In this document: positions 32,446-43,156 of the stretch, in pieces | Layout of the letters: the number at the start of each line of letters is the position of its first letter | How positions within the stretch are numbered: the first letter of the stretch is position 1 | Assembly: GCF_030815415.1 (NCBI RefSeq) | Contig: NZ_JAUSWW010000001.1 | Coordinates: forward strand, 558,001 to 622,000 | Length of the DNA stretch: 64,000 nt | DNA from: Streptomyces canus | Lineage (GTDB): Bacteria > Actinomycetota > Actinomycetes > Streptomycetales > Streptomycetaceae | Reading direction: 5' to 3' | Position numbers and translations under genes: made by a program | Notes under the pieces: generated by a model | Databases searched by the model: none | The model's input: the letters and a program-made list of their open reading frames with translations, nothing else | What the model was told of the DNA's origin: nothing

Positions 32446-35400
32446 GTGGGACGTCGCGAAAAGCCGGTCGACCCGGACGCCGGTCCCGTACAACGGCTCG
32501 CGCACGACCTCCGTGTCCTGCGGGAGAAGGCGGGGAAGCCGCCGTACAGGGAGATGGCCGAGCGGTCGGGATACTCGCTCACCGCGATGTCCCAGGCGGC
32601 GGCCGGAGATCGGCTGCCCTCACCGGCGGTGGTGCGGGCGTACGCCGAGGCGCTGGATGCCGACCCGGACGAATGGGAACGGCGCTGGCGGGAGGCGGAC
32701 GCCGAGGTCCGGGCGCCCACGCCGGACGAGAGGCCGCCGTACCGGGGACTGGCCCGCTTCGAGCCGAACGACAGCGACCTGTTCTTCGGCCGGGAGGCTC
32801 TCGTCACCGACCTGATGGAGTTGGTGCGCGAGCACCGGTTCGCGGCGGTGTTCGGGGCATCCGGCAGTGGCAAGTCCTCGCTGCTGCGGGCCGGGCTGAT
32901 TCCGAGACTGCGGCAGGCGGAAGGTGCCGAGCGGCCGGCGGTGATCCGTGTGCTCACCCCCGGTGAGCGGCCGGCCCGCACGCACGAGAAGGCGTTCCTC
33001 CCCCGTGACGGCGACGGGGAGACCTGGCTGATCGTCGATCAGTTCGAGGAGCTGTTCACCCTGTGCCACGACCGTGCGGAACGGGACCGGTTCCTGGATC
33101 TGCTGCTCACGGCCCGCAGGCCGGAGAGCCGACTGCGCGTGCTGGTCGCGGTCCGCGGCGACTTCTACGGCCACTGCGCCGATCACCGTGAGCTGGCGGA
33201 GACCGTCTGCCGGGCCGCTCTGCTGGTCGGGCCGATGAGCCGGGACGAGCTGCGCGAGGTGATCACCGGCCCGGCCGCCTCCGTCGGCCTGAACGTGGAG
33301 CGCGCTCTCACCGCCCGCGTCCTCGACGAGGTCGGGGACCAGCCGGGCGCGCTGCCCATGCTCTCCCACGCGCTACTGGAGACCTGGCACCGCCGCCGCG
33401 GTCGGTTGCTGACCCTGGCTGCCTACGAGGAGACGGGCGGCGCACGCGGCGCGATCTCCGCCACCGCGGAGGAGGCGTACGGGGGGCTGTCGGCGGAGCA
33501 GGGCAGGGCTGCCCGGCGCATCCTGCTGCGGCTCATCACGCCCGGCGACAGCACGGCCGACACCCGTCGTCCGGCGTCCCGCGCCGAGCTGGGCAACGGT
33601 GTGCACGACGTACTGGAACGTCTCGTCGCCGCCCGTCTGGTCACCCTGGACGGCGACACGGTGGAACTGGCGCACGAGGCGCTGATCACCGGCTGGCCGC
33701 GGCTGGCCGGCTGGATCGAGGAGGGCCGGGAGCGGCTGCGCGAGCAGCGTCGGCTCGGTGAGGCGGCGCACGGCTGGGAGGAGCTGGCACACGACCCCGG
33801 CGCACTGTACCGGGGCACGCGGCTGGCCCGGGCCGAGGAACTGTTCGCCCGGCAGGAGAACGACGACCAGCGGGGGCGAGAAGACGATCTGACCGGGCTG
33901 GAACGAGCCTTCCTCACCGCTTCCCTCGCCGCCCGGGACGCCGAGCGGGAGGCCGCGACCCGCTCCGCGCGGCGGACACGTTCCCTGACCGTCGGCCTGT
34001 CCGTGTTCCTCGTGCTGGCGCTGGCCGCCGGCCTGGTCGCCTGGCAGCGCAATGAGGTGAGCCAGGAGGAGGCCGCCAAGGCCACCGCCCGCCGCCTGGC
34101 CACCGTGGCCGGCAGTCTGCGCTCCACCGATCCCCGTACCGCCGCCCTGCTCGGGGTGGCGGCATGGAAGACCGCCCCGCTCACCGAGTCCCGCTCAGCG
34201 CTGCTGGGTGCCCTGGCGCAGCCGGAACGGGACGCCTTCACCGATCCCCAGGCGGGCAAGGGCGTCCGGCGTTTCCTCTCCGACGGCGGCCGGACGCTGG
34301 TCAGCGTCGAGGGCTCCGCGGTGACCGCCCGAAACGTGTCCGACCACAAGGTCACCGCCGCTTACCGCCTGCCGAGCGGCACCGAGGTGGGCGACGTCGG
34401 GCCCGGCTCCCGGTACCTCGACGTCATCGGGCCGGACGCGGGCGAGAAGTTGTGGAACCTTCCGCGGGGCAGGTCCGAAGCCGAACTGGGCGACGCGTCG
34501 CTGCAGGGCAGCGCGCCCGACGGGAGCGCTTATCTCGTCGCGCCGCCGGACGGTCCGGGCACATTCCGGCTACGCCGGACGAACGACGGCAAGGTCCTCT
34601 TCACCATCCACCTCGGGCGCCCGCTCGCCTCGGCGGCCGTCGGCCCCGGTGGACGCCTGCTCGCCCTCTGTCCCGCCGAAGGGCCGCTCCAGCTGTGGGA
34701 CACCGCCGGCCGCAAGCGGCTGCCGGGGGCCTGGGAGAAGGCGGACAGGACCGTGTGCGGCACCGGCTCCGGCGCGGACGGCGGCGCACGCCTGCTGCGG
34801 TTCAGCGCGGACGGCAGACGGCTGGCCGCCGCCTCCGGCACCAGGGCCCTGGCCTGGGACATCCGCAGCGGACGCACGCTCGCCGACTTCGCCGGTGACG
34901 GGATCACCGGCTTCACCCAGGCCGCTCTCTCGCGCGACGGCGAGTTCCTCGCCACGGCGGACGACCACGAACTCGCCGTGTGGCGACTGGCCACCGGCGG
35001 TACGCAGGTGTTCCACCGGCAGCTGTCCAAGGACGAGGCCGTCGGGCTGACCTGGGACCCGGGCACGCCTCGCCTCCTGCGCTACCTGGACGGTGCCACG
35101 GTCCACACCTTCGACCTGACCGACCGTCTCACCCCGCCATGGCAGAGCACTCCGGCCGACGCGAGCGCGCTCAGCCCGGACGGCACCGCCCTGGCCATCG
35201 TCACCGGGTCCGGCGGCGGCTACCGTTTCGAGCTGCGTTCGACGCTCCCCCACTCCCGGCTTCGCTCGAGCGGGGGAACCCCCATGGGCGCGGTCCTCGC
35301 CCGCGCAGCGCTCGGCACACTGCCGAGCTTGTCCGATACGGACGTCCCCCTGCTGGCCTTCAGCCCGGACGGGGGATCGCTGGCCGTCGCCGACACCGTG

Positions 35401-36222
35401 TCCTCGCACGGCTCCCTGCGGCTGCGCTTCACCGTGTGGGACGTCAGGGCGCACCGGGTGCGTACGGTCCTCGACACGTCCGGCGCCGCCGACCGCCCGG
35501 TCACCGCCCTGGCCCTGGGTCCCGGCGGCCGCACGCTGCTGGCGGCCCGCTCCGCCCCCGACGTCTACACCACGGAGGTCTGGGACACCCGCGACCACCG
35601 GCGGTCGGGGACCGTGCGCGGTCTGTCCGGGGCGGCTCTGGCCGTGCGACCCGACGGGGATCTGCTCGTGACCTCCGACGACCAGTACGCCGATCCGAGG
35701 GCCGGGAAGGTCTCCGGGCGCGCGCTCGCCGACGGCCGCCAGGTGACCGCGCTGGCGTTCAGTCCCGACGGCACCCGGCTCGCCGTCGGCGACTCCACCG
35801 GGCACGTCACCCTGTGGGACGGCGATGTCCGTCACCGTGCGGGTGCGCTGACCGGCACCTCCGACACGGCCTCCCAGGGCGAGCCGGAGGCGGTGGGGGC
35901 GCTCGCCTTCTCCTCGGACGGCGGCACGCTGGCGGTGGGCGGCGCGTACGGGACCCTGCGGCTGTGGGACACCGCGACCCAGCAGCCGCTCGGGACGGAC
36001 CTGCCCACGCCCGGCGACCGGATCCGCACCCTCGCCTTCGCCGAGGACGGCGGCACGGTCTACGTCGGCGGCCCCGACGTACTGCTCCAGCGTTTCCCCA
36101 TCGCCCCGGACCGGGCCGTCCGCACCATCTGCGCCCGGACCGGTGGCGGGCTGACCGAGGCGCAGTGGCGGACCTACGTCCCTGACGCGCCGTACGAGAA
36201 CGTGTGCGCCAAAAGCGACTGA
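32446..36222 (+). CDS. Xre-HTH nSTAND1 ATPase with transmembrane segment and WD40 repeats
   Basis: 1258 aa from a GTG preceded by GAAAGG. Residues ~14-75 are an Xre-type helix-turn-helix (YREMAERSGYSLTAMSQAAAG). Residues ~90-420 form an nSTAND1 NTPase: YRGLARFEPNDSDLFFGRE, Walker A GASGSGKSSLLRAG, Walker B WLIVDQFEELF, then a winged-helix/ALETWHRRRG-type region. A hydrophobic helix (LTVGLSVFLVLALAAGLVAW, ~515-535) follows, then a ~700-aa WD40 propeller region (VRHRAG, LRLWDTA, VTLWDGD blades). It is not visibly fused to a nuclease, TIR or protease. An in-frame repeat lies at 35242-35284. STAND proteins switch by ATP-driven oligomerisation; the output here is unknown. Confidence 0.93.
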   Translation: MGRREKPVDPDAGPVQRLAHDLRVLREKAGKPPYREMAERSGYSLTAMSQAAAGDRLPSPAVVRAYAEALDADPDEWERRWREADAEVRAPTPDERPPYRGLARFEPNDSDLFFGREALVTDLMELVREHRFAAVFGASGSGKSSLLRAGLIPRLRQAEGAERPAVIRVLTPGERPARTHEKAFLPRDGDGETWLIVDQFEELFTLCHDRAERDRFLDLLLTARRPESRLRVLVAVRGDFYGHCADHRELAETVCRAALLVGPMSRDELREVITGPAASVGLNVERALTARVLDEVGDQPGALPMLSHALLETWHRRRGRLLTLAAYEETGGARGAISATAEEAYGGLSAEQGRAARRILLRLITPGDSTADTRRPASRAELGNGVHDVLERLVAARLVTLDGDTVELAHEALITGWPRLAGWIEEGRERLREQRRLGEAAHGWEELAHDPGALYRGTRLARAEELFARQENDDQRGREDDLTGLERAFLTASLAARDAEREAATRSARRTRSLTVGLSVFLVLALAAGLVAWQRNEVSQEEAAKATARRLATVAGSLRSTDPRTAALLGVAAWKTAPLTESRSALLGALAQPERDAFTDPQAGKGVRRFLSDGGRTLVSVEGSAVTARNVSDHKVTAAYRLPSGTEVGDVGPGSRYLDVIGPDAGEKLWNLPRGRSEAELGDASLQGSAPDGSAYLVAPPDGPGTFRLRRTNDGKVLFTIHLGRPLASAAVGPGGRLLALCPAEGPLQLWDTAGRKRLPGAWEKADRTVCGTGSGADGGARLLRFSADGRRLAAASGTRALAWDIRSGRTLADFAGDGITGFTQAALSRDGEFLATADDHELAVWRLATGGTQVFHRQLSKDEAVGLTWDPGTPRLLRYLDGATVHTFDLTDRLTPPWQSTPADASALSPDGTALAIVTGSGGGYRFELRSTLPHSRLRSSGGTPMGAVLARAALGTLPSLSDTDVPLLAFSPDGGSLAVADTVSSHGSLRLRFTVWDVRAHRVRTVLDTSGAADRPVTALALGPGGRTLLAARSAPDVYTTEVWDTRDHRRSGTVRGLSGAALAVRPDGDLLVTSDDQYADPRAGKVSGRALADGRQVTALAFSPDGTRLAVGDSTGHVTLWDGDVRHRAGALTGTSDTASQGEPEAVGALAFSSDGGTLAVGGAYGTLRLWDTATQQPLGTDLPTPGDRIRTLAFAEDGGTVYVGGPDVLLQRFPIAPDRAVRTICARTGGGLTEAQWRTYVPDAPYENVCAKSD
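35242..35284. repeat. Streptomyces-type palindromic interspersed repeat inside a CDS
   Basis: The stretch starts CGCTCCCCCACTCCCGGCTT and runs through CGCTCGAGCGGGGGAACCCC to CAT. It contains a CCCCC...GGGGG inverted pair and a CTCGAG centre. I recognise it as a small repeated sequence common in Streptomyces chromosomes, usually intergenic. Here it sits in frame within the WD40 part of the nSTAND1 gene and adds about LPHSRLRSSGGTPMG without breaking translation. Identification is by recall. Confidence 0.6.
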
Positions 36223-36379
36223 ATCCACCGAAACCACACGAACCAACCGGGGACCGGATTGTTCAGGGTGGCCCCGCGGGTCGCTGAAAAACGCCTCCGA
36301 CCTGGACGATCAGTGACCAGAACGACCGCGGCGTCCCGTCGGCGGCGTCCGCACATCCTCTCAGTCAGGTTCTGGTCTC

Positions 36380-37825
36380 ATGCGCACTCACGTCCTCGTC
36401 CCCTCGCTCCTCCTGCTCGGCTCCCTCTCCCTCACGGCGGCCTGCTCGTCCGGATCGGACGGCTCCTCGGGTGTGGCGGGCGCCGACGGCCGACACGGAT
36501 CCGCCGCCACTCCCTCACCGGTCCGCAGCATCGATCCTTCCAAGATCGAGGACCTGCGGATCGTCAGCGACAACAGCGAGCAGAGTTCCTGCCCCTTCGC
36601 CGCGAGCTATCCGGACGTGCCCGGTGCGGAGGCGATGACGGCCACGATGAAGAAGGACGTGGAGGAGCGCCTGTCCGGCTTCCGCTCGGACACGTGCGGG
36701 GGCGGTTCGGACAGCCCGGAGGGCCGCGAGCTCAACATCAGCCATCAGTTCCTGGTCGCCTCCGGCGACCTCCTCGGTGTCCGGCTCACCACGCTGGACC
36801 ACGCCGCCGCCGGGTCGGGGCTGTCGAGCAGGACGTACTGGTACGACGGCCAGGCCGGCGCGTACCGCACGGCCCTCGGGCTCGTCGCCGGAAACTCCCG
36901 GGAAGCCTTCCTCGCCGCCCTGAAGGACCGGCTCAAGGGGCGCGAAGGCGTCGACACCGCTGCCCTCGACGACACCTTCTCCGACCCGGCCTCCCGCACC
37001 ACCGTCCTGGACGACATGGCCTTCACCGCCGACGGCGGACTACGGGTGACCTTCGACCGCGGTGACGTGGGCGTCCCGGCGGCCGGGGCCTACACGGTGG
37101 TCCTCTCCAGGGGGACGGTCACCCCCTGGCTGTCCGCGTTCGGAAGGCGTGTCCAGCGGCAGACGGTGACGCCCAGCCGTTCGCTCGACCTGGGCGCGAC
37201 CCACACCTCCACGCCGACCGCCGCCGCCCCCACCGCCTCCGGCGACGACGACACCGACTGCAAGAAGGTCACGTGCATCGCGCTGACCTTCGACGACGGT
37301 CCGGCGGCGCCGGAGACCGCGACCCTGCTGACCTACCTGGCGCAGTACAGGGCGCGCGCCACCTTCTTCACCGTCGGCCAGAACGTCGCCGCCCACCCCG
37401 ACCTGGTCCGCGCCGAGGCCCGCGCGGGACACGAGGTCGGCAACCACTCCTGGAACCACCCCGATCTCACCAAGCTCACCCCCGAGCAGGTCGCCTCCCA
37501 GCTGAGCCGCACCAGCGCCGCCATCAAGGCCGCCACCGGCAAGGCCCCCACCCTCTTCCGCCCGCCCTACGGCGCCGTCAACGCCCAGGTGAAGGCCGCG
37601 ACCACGCTCTCCCCCGTGCTGTGGGACGTGGACACCGAGGACTGGAAGTACCGCGACGCAGGCAAGGTCGCCCAGACCGTCATCAGCAAGGCCGGCCGCA
37701 ACGATGTCGTCCTGATGCACGACATCCACCCCACCTCGGTCGCCGCGGTCCCGCAGATCCTGCGCACGCTGACCGCCCGCGGCTACCACTTCGTCACCGT
37801 CAGCCACCTGCGCGCCACTCTCTGA
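36380..37825 (+). CDS. Secreted polysaccharide deacetylase (NodB family)
   Basis: 481 aa. The N-terminus has a lipoprotein signal (VPSLLLLGSLSLTAACSSGS, lipobox TAAC). Residues ~50-270 form an RsiV-like/uncharacterised domain (NISHQFLVASGDLLGVRLTT). Residues ~290-480 are a NodB domain: LTFDDGPAAPET (catalytic Asp and metal Asp), HEVGNHSWNHPD (metal His residues), LFRPPYGAVNAQ, LWDVDTEDWK and VVLMHDIHPTS (catalytic His). Family 4 carbohydrate esterases remove N- or O-acetyl groups from peptidoglycan, chitin or xylan. The ATG lacks a strong site. Next to the rhamnogalacturonan lyase, it could serve plant-polymer breakdown or wall modification. Confidence 0.92.
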   Translation: MRTHVLVPSLLLLGSLSLTAACSSGSDGSSGVAGADGRHGSAATPSPVRSIDPSKIEDLRIVSDNSEQSSCPFAASYPDVPGAEAMTATMKKDVEERLSGFRSDTCGGGSDSPEGRELNISHQFLVASGDLLGVRLTTLDHAAAGSGLSSRTYWYDGQAGAYRTALGLVAGNSREAFLAALKDRLKGREGVDTAALDDTFSDPASRTTVLDDMAFTADGGLRVTFDRGDVGVPAAGAYTVVLSRGTVTPWLSAFGRRVQRQTVTPSRSLDLGATHTSTPTAAAPTASGDDDTDCKKVTCIALTFDDGPAAPETATLLTYLAQYRARATFFTVGQNVAAHPDLVRAEARAGHEVGNHSWNHPDLTKLTPEQVASQLSRTSAAIKAATGKAPTLFRPPYGAVNAQVKAATTLSPVLWDVDTEDWKYRDAGKVAQTVISKAGRNDVVLMHDIHPTSVAAVPQILRTLTARGYHFVTVSHLRATL

Positions 37826-37902
37826 GCACACAACGCACTCACCCTCGTACGCCCGGCTCCCCGTACCCGGGGGGGCCGACTCTCCACCCGAACGGAACAC
37901 CC

Positions 37903-39591
37903 ATGCCCCAGCACGCCCGCCGACACCTGACCCGACGCACCGTCCTGCGCAGAACCGCCGTCGGCGGCCTCGCCCTCGCCGGGGGCGCCGCGATCGCCGG
38001 ACCGCTCGTCTCGGGCGCCGACGCGGCCACCTCGGCCTTCGGCTACCGCGACGACGGGAACGCGTACGTGGTCGGTACCGGCGCCGACCTGGTCTTCAAG
38101 GTCGACCACCGCAACGGCGACCTGACCTCGCTGGTGTACAAGGGCACCGAGTACCAGGGCTACGGCGGCAAGAACTCGCACGTCGAGACGGGCCTCGGCA
38201 CGTCGTCCGTGAGCATCCGCAGGACCGGCGACACGATCCTGATCACGGTCGTGCACGGCACGATGCACCACTACTACGCCGCCCGGCGCGGCGAGAACAA
38301 CGTCTACATGTGGACGAACAAGGCGGACGCCTCCATCACCGCCACCCGCTACATCGTCCGCGTCCGGCCCGGTCTGTTCCCCAACAACCTCCCCGACTCC
38401 TGGGACGCCCGCACCGACACCGTGATCGAGGCACAGGACGTCCGCCGCAAGCCGAACGGCACCACCCGCTCCAAGCACTACTCCAACCAGCGCGTCATCG
38501 ACTACGACCACGTCGGCTGGAGCGACGGCAAGGTCGGCATGTGGATGGTGCGCAGCAACCACGAGAAGGCGTCCGGCGGCCCCTTCTACCGCTCGCTCAT
38601 GCGCCACCACTACGAGGACGGCGCCGGCCTGTACGAGATCCTCTACTACGGCGAGAACCAGACCGAGCCGATGCGCTTCGGCCTGCAGGGCCCGTACGTC
38701 CTGGCCTTCACCGACGGCGGGGCGCCTGCTGCCTCGCTGCGCCACGACCGTGTCGACACCTCCTGGGTCGACGGCCTGGGCCTGGCCGGCTGGGTCGGCC
38801 GCAGCGGTCGCGGCCGGGTCGCGGGGGTCGGCATCGCCGGGCGGGACAAGGCGTACGCCTACACCGTCGGCTTCGCCAACGCCGACGCGCAGTACTGGAC
38901 CGAGGCCGACCCGGCCACCGGGCGTTTCCTGTCCCCGTACATGCTGCCCGGCACCTACACGCTCACCGTCTACAAGGAAGAACTGGCGGTGCACACCACG
39001 CGTGTCACCGTCACCGCCGGGCGGACGACCCGGCTGCACACCCTGACGATCGGCGCCGACCCGAGCAGGAACCCGGCGATCTGGCGCATCGGCGACTTCA
39101 GCGGCACACCGCGCGGCTTCAAGAACGCCTCGCTGATGACCACCATGCACCCCTCCGACGCCCGGGCCAGGCCCTGGACCGGCACCTACACCGTGGGTAC
39201 CTCGCGGACCGACGACTTCCCCTGCTACCAGTGGGCGGACATCAACAACCGCCAGAAGATCCGCTTCAGGCTCACCGCCCAGCAGCTGGCCTCGGGCCAC
39301 ACCCTCAACATCGCCATCACCACGGCGTTCGCGAACGGCAGGCCGCGGGTCCGCGTCAACGACTGGGTCTCGGCCGTCCCCGCGCCCGCCAAGGAGCCGA
39401 CGACCCGGTCACTGACCGTGGGCTCCTACCGGGGCAACAACCACACCTACAGCTACGCCGTCCCGGCCAGCGCCTGGATCAAGTCCCCGGACGCCTACCA
39501 GGAGTTGACTCTCGACATCGTCAGCGGATCCGGCGGCAGTGCCTACCTCAGCCCCGGCGTGTCGTACGACGTGATCGAGCTCCTGCCCTGA
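37903..39591 (+). CDS. Secreted rhamnogalacturonan lyase-like protein (PL4 type)
   Basis: 562 aa. A twin-arginine signal (RRTVLRRTAVGGLALAGGAA) directs Tat export. The ~260-aa catalytic beta-sandwich contains FGYRDDGNAYVVGTGADLVF, SLVYKGTEYQGYGGKNSHVE and NNVYMWTNKADASITATRYI, the pattern of rhamnogalacturonate lyase N-terminal domains. An FnIII-like middle domain (LPGTYTLTVYKEELAVHTTR) and a C-terminal CBM-like domain (IWRIGDFSGTPRGFKNASLM) complete the usual three-domain architecture. It would cleave the rhamnose-galacturonate backbone of pectin by beta-elimination outside the cell. The ATG at 37903 is the first in frame after the deacetylase stop. It sits between two other exported enzymes. 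Confidence 0.88.
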   Translation: MPQHARRHLTRRTVLRRTAVGGLALAGGAAIAGPLVSGADAATSAFGYRDDGNAYVVGTGADLVFKVDHRNGDLTSLVYKGTEYQGYGGKNSHVETGLGTSSVSIRRTGDTILITVVHGTMHHYYAARRGENNVYMWTNKADASITATRYIVRVRPGLFPNNLPDSWDARTDTVIEAQDVRRKPNGTTRSKHYSNQRVIDYDHVGWSDGKVGMWMVRSNHEKASGGPFYRSLMRHHYEDGAGLYEILYYGENQTEPMRFGLQGPYVLAFTDGGAPAASLRHDRVDTSWVDGLGLAGWVGRSGRGRVAGVGIAGRDKAYAYTVGFANADAQYWTEADPATGRFLSPYMLPGTYTLTVYKEELAVHTTRVTVTAGRTTRLHTLTIGADPSRNPAIWRIGDFSGTPRGFKNASLMTTMHPSDARARPWTGTYTVGTSRTDDFPCYQWADINNRQKIRFRLTAQQLASGHTLNIAITTAFANGRPRVRVNDWVSAVPAPAKEPTTRSLTVGSYRGNNHTYSYAVPASAWIKSPDAYQELTLDIVSGSGGSAYLSPGVSYDVIELLP

Positions 39592-39683
39592 GTGACCCAG
39601 GGCGGCAGGAACTCCGCTCATCAGCACCTCTATTGACGATTCATCAGATTCTGGCACGGAGCCGGACACCGAAGGAGTATGCG

Positions 39684-42600
39684 TTGCTGCCCAACTCAGC
39701 CAGGTGGGGGATTCTCCCCGCCGTCGCAGGCGTGGTGACCGTCGCGGTCGCCGTGTCGGGGCCGGTCGCCGAGGCCGCCGGCCCGGCCGCGACGTCGGCC
39801 CAGCAGCATGCGGGGACAGGGAAGGAGGCGGCCAGAACGGTCACCCTCATCACCGGAGACCGGGTCACCCTGCGCACCCGGGCCGGCGGCGGCACCCCCT
39901 CCGTGTCCGTGCTGCCCGGCAAGGGCCGGGAGGGCATGGGCTTCCGCGTGGAGCACGCCCGTCGTGCCGGGAAGCAGCACATCAGCGTGGTCCCCGCCGA
40001 CGCCGAACGCCTGCTGTCCGCCGGTACGTTGGACACGCGGCTGTTCGACGTCACGGAGCTGGTCCGCATCGGCCGGGACGACGCGCACTCGCGCTCACTG
40101 CCGTTGATCGTCGCCGGGCGGCGCGGCCGGGCACCCGCTCTCTCCGCCCTCACCGCTCACGGCGCCGGCCTCGGCCGCACCCTGAGCGCCCTGAACGGCA
40201 GCACGCTCACCCAGCCCAAGGACGGCACCGGCGGCCTGTGGCAGTCGCTGCTGGGGGGCGCGTTGTCCGACCGCGTCAGCAAGCTCTGGCTGGACGGCAG
40301 GGCGAAGGTCCTGGACGACGAGAGCAACAAGATCATCGGTGCCCCCACCGCCTGGAAGTCCGGTATCACCGGCAAGAACGTCCTGATCGCCGACCTGGAC
40401 ACCGGTATCGACGCCGGCCACCCGGACTTCAAGGGCCGGATCGCCGGCACCAAGGACTTCACCGGCACCGGCATGAAGGACGGTTTCGGCCACGGCACCC
40501 CACACCGCCTCCACCATCGCCGGCACGGGCGCGGCCTCCCACGGCACGTACGCGGGAGTCGCGCCGGGCGCCAGGCTGCTCATCGGCAAGGTCTGCGACG
40601 ACAACGGCGAGTGCCCCGACAGCGAGATCATCGCCGGCATGGAGTGGGCCGCGGCCCAGCACGCCGTCGCCGTCAACCTGAGCCTCGGCGACACGGCCAC
40701 CGACGGCACCGACCCGGTGTCCACCGCCCTGAACCGGATCACCGCGCAGACCGGCACCCTGTTCGTGGTGGCCGCGGGCAACGAGGGCGGACCGACGGGC
40801 AACGGCGTCGACGGCACCGTGGAGAGCCCCGGCAGCGCGGATGCCGCGTTCACCGTCGGCAGCAGCACCAAGCGCGACACCCTCAGCGACTTCTCCAGCC
40901 AGGGCCCCCGGCTCGGCGACGACGCCGTCAAACCCGACCTGGTGGCGCCGGGCGAGGACATCATCGGCGCCCGCGCCGACGGCACCAACATGGACACCCC
41001 GACGCCCAACCCGCGCTACGAGCAGGCGTCCGGCACCTCCATGGCCACCCCGCACGTCACCGGCGCGGTGGCCCTGCTCGCCCAGGCCCACCCCACCTGG
41101 AAGGCCGCCGACTTCAAGCAGGCCCTCACCTCCTCCACGCACGGCCTGAAGAACCTGACCGCCTTCCAGCAGGGCTCCGGCCGCCTCGACGTCGTGCGCG
41201 CGCTGACGCAGAAGGTGTACGCCACCTCCGGAGCCGCGAACCTGGGCCTGTTCGCCTGGCCGCACGCCGGCACCACCACCGCCCGGCAGGTCACCTACCG
41301 CAACGACGGCGACGAACCGGTCACCCTCAAGCTCGCCCTGGACGTGTACGGCCCCGGCGGCAAGCCGGCCCCGGCGGGCATCCTCTCCCTGGGCGCCACC
41401 ACGCTCACCGTCCCCGCCCACGGCACCGCGACCGCGACCGTCACCGGCCGCACCACGAAGGCCCAGGTCGGCCGCTTCGGCGGCGGCGTGGTCGCCACCG
41501 CCGGGACCACCACGGTACGTACCGCGGTCGGCCTCTTCGCCGAACCCGCACGCCACACACTGACCATCACCGGCCTCAACCACGAGGGCAGGCCCGCCGC
41601 GGGCACGCTGCTGACGGTCTTCGGCCCGCGCACCGGCATCCAGCAGGAGGTCAAACTGGGCCCCGACGGCACGGTCCGGCTGCGGCTGCCCGAGGACGAC
41701 TACGACATCGTCGGCCTCGACGACAGCCTCGCCAAGACCGACAGTTCCGGAACCACCACCGGCCCCCGGACCCTGCTCACCGCCACCGGCGTACGCACCG
41801 ACCAGGACCGCTCCGTGACCCTCGACGGCCGCACGGCAGGCAAGGTCGGAGCCCGCACCGACCACCGGGACGCCACCGCCATCTCCACCACGGCCACCGT
41901 CGAACTGGACCCCGTGCGGGGAGACGGCGTCTACGCCCTCACCGTTGTCGCCGGACGCAAGGCCACCCTGTACGCCACCCCCACCGCACAGGCCACCGGC
42001 CACCGCGTCACCTACGCCGCCTCCACCACCCTCACGGGCGCGGACGCGGGCCACGCCTACCGCTACTCCCTGCGCACCTCCCACAACGGGGGCGTCCCCG
42101 CAGGCACCTACCCCGTCGTCCACAACCGGCAACTGGCCACCGTGCACGCCACCTACGCCTCCCAGGGCGGCAGGCGGGCGGTGGCCGTGCGCTCCGACGA
42201 GCCCTCGACCAGCGACTACCAGATGCCGTTCATTCCGACCCTGCGCACGACGCTGCCGAGCCGGGTGACCGAGTACTACTCTCCCGGACTCACCTGGACC
42301 CACACCCTGGACCTCTTCGGCAGCACGCAGAGCCTGCCCGACGGCAGCCTCCCCGACCACGACACGACCACCGCGGTCCGCCGCTACCAGGCCGGCCACA
42401 CCTACCGCACCGACTGGAACCGGGCTCCTGTCGGCCCCGCCGTCTACAGCCCCACCCGGGAAGGCAACGACCTGCACCTGGACCTCGCGCCCTACGCGGC
42501 CGCCGGCACCGGGCAGCAGTCCGACGAGTCCTACGCGACCGGGGAAATGGACGGAGAGGTGGTGCTCTCGTCCGGCGGACGGGTGATCGACCGATCCAGC

Positions 42601-43089
42601 CCCTTCCTGGTCGACATCACCACACCCACCGCCGGCAAGCGCCGCTACACCCTCACCGCGCACACCACCCGCACGGCGGACTGGACGGCACTGGGCACCC
42701 GCTCCTCGGTCACCTGGGGCTTCACCTCCGCACGCCCACGCGGCTCGGCGTCCTCGGTCCTGCCGCTGCTCACCGTGCGCGCCGGCGGAACGGTCGACCT
42801 CACCGACGCAGCCCCCGCCGGCCGCGCCTTCCGCCTCCCCCTCACCGTGCGGCGCCCCGCGGGCGCCGAGCGGACGCCCGTGACCCGGCTGACCCTCCAG
42901 GTCTCCTACGACGACGGCCGCACCTGGAAGACCGTCCACGTCACCCGCCACGGCACCACGGCCGACGCCCTGCTCCACCACCCGGGCCACGCCGGTTACG
43001 CCTCCTTGCGCATCGCCGCCGCGGACAAGGCGGGCAACACCGTCAACCAGACCGTCATACGGGCCTACCGCATCGCCACGGCCCACTGA
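39684..43089 (+). pseudogene. S8 subtilisin-like protease, frameshifted at the catalytic His motif
   Basis: The TTG at 39684 (GAAGGAG 6 nt upstream) starts a secreted protease (signal ILPAVAGVVTVAVAVSGPVA). Asp in IADLDTGIDAGHPD is near residue 239. At His (GFGHGT, ~270) the run CCCC at 40498-40501 has one C more than the HGTHTAS reading needs. The frame then leaves the coding phase, and the rest continues one frame over, including GTSMATPHVTGAVALLAQ with the Ser (~452 if corrected). A long C-terminal domain follows to 43089. Correcting the indel gives about 1134 aa. It is either an inactivated gene or a sequencing error. Confidence 0.9.
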
Positions 43090-43113
43090 CCCACCCTCGC
43101 CGGGCACCGGCGA

Positions 43114-43156
43114 AAGCTCCCGGTTCCGGACGCCCGGAGCCGGGAGCCGGGAGCTT
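43114..43156 (+). terminator. Hairpin terminator after the subtilase
   Basis: AAGCTCCCGG (43114-43123) pairs exactly with CCGGGAGCTT (43147-43156), with a nested GC-rich inner stem in the loop. It lies 25 bp after the subtilase stop. Confidence 0.72.

Noticed and set aside
34570..36246. Minus-strand frame antisense to the WD40 region
   Set aside because: Shadow of repeated WD40 codons; no ribosome site or family motif.
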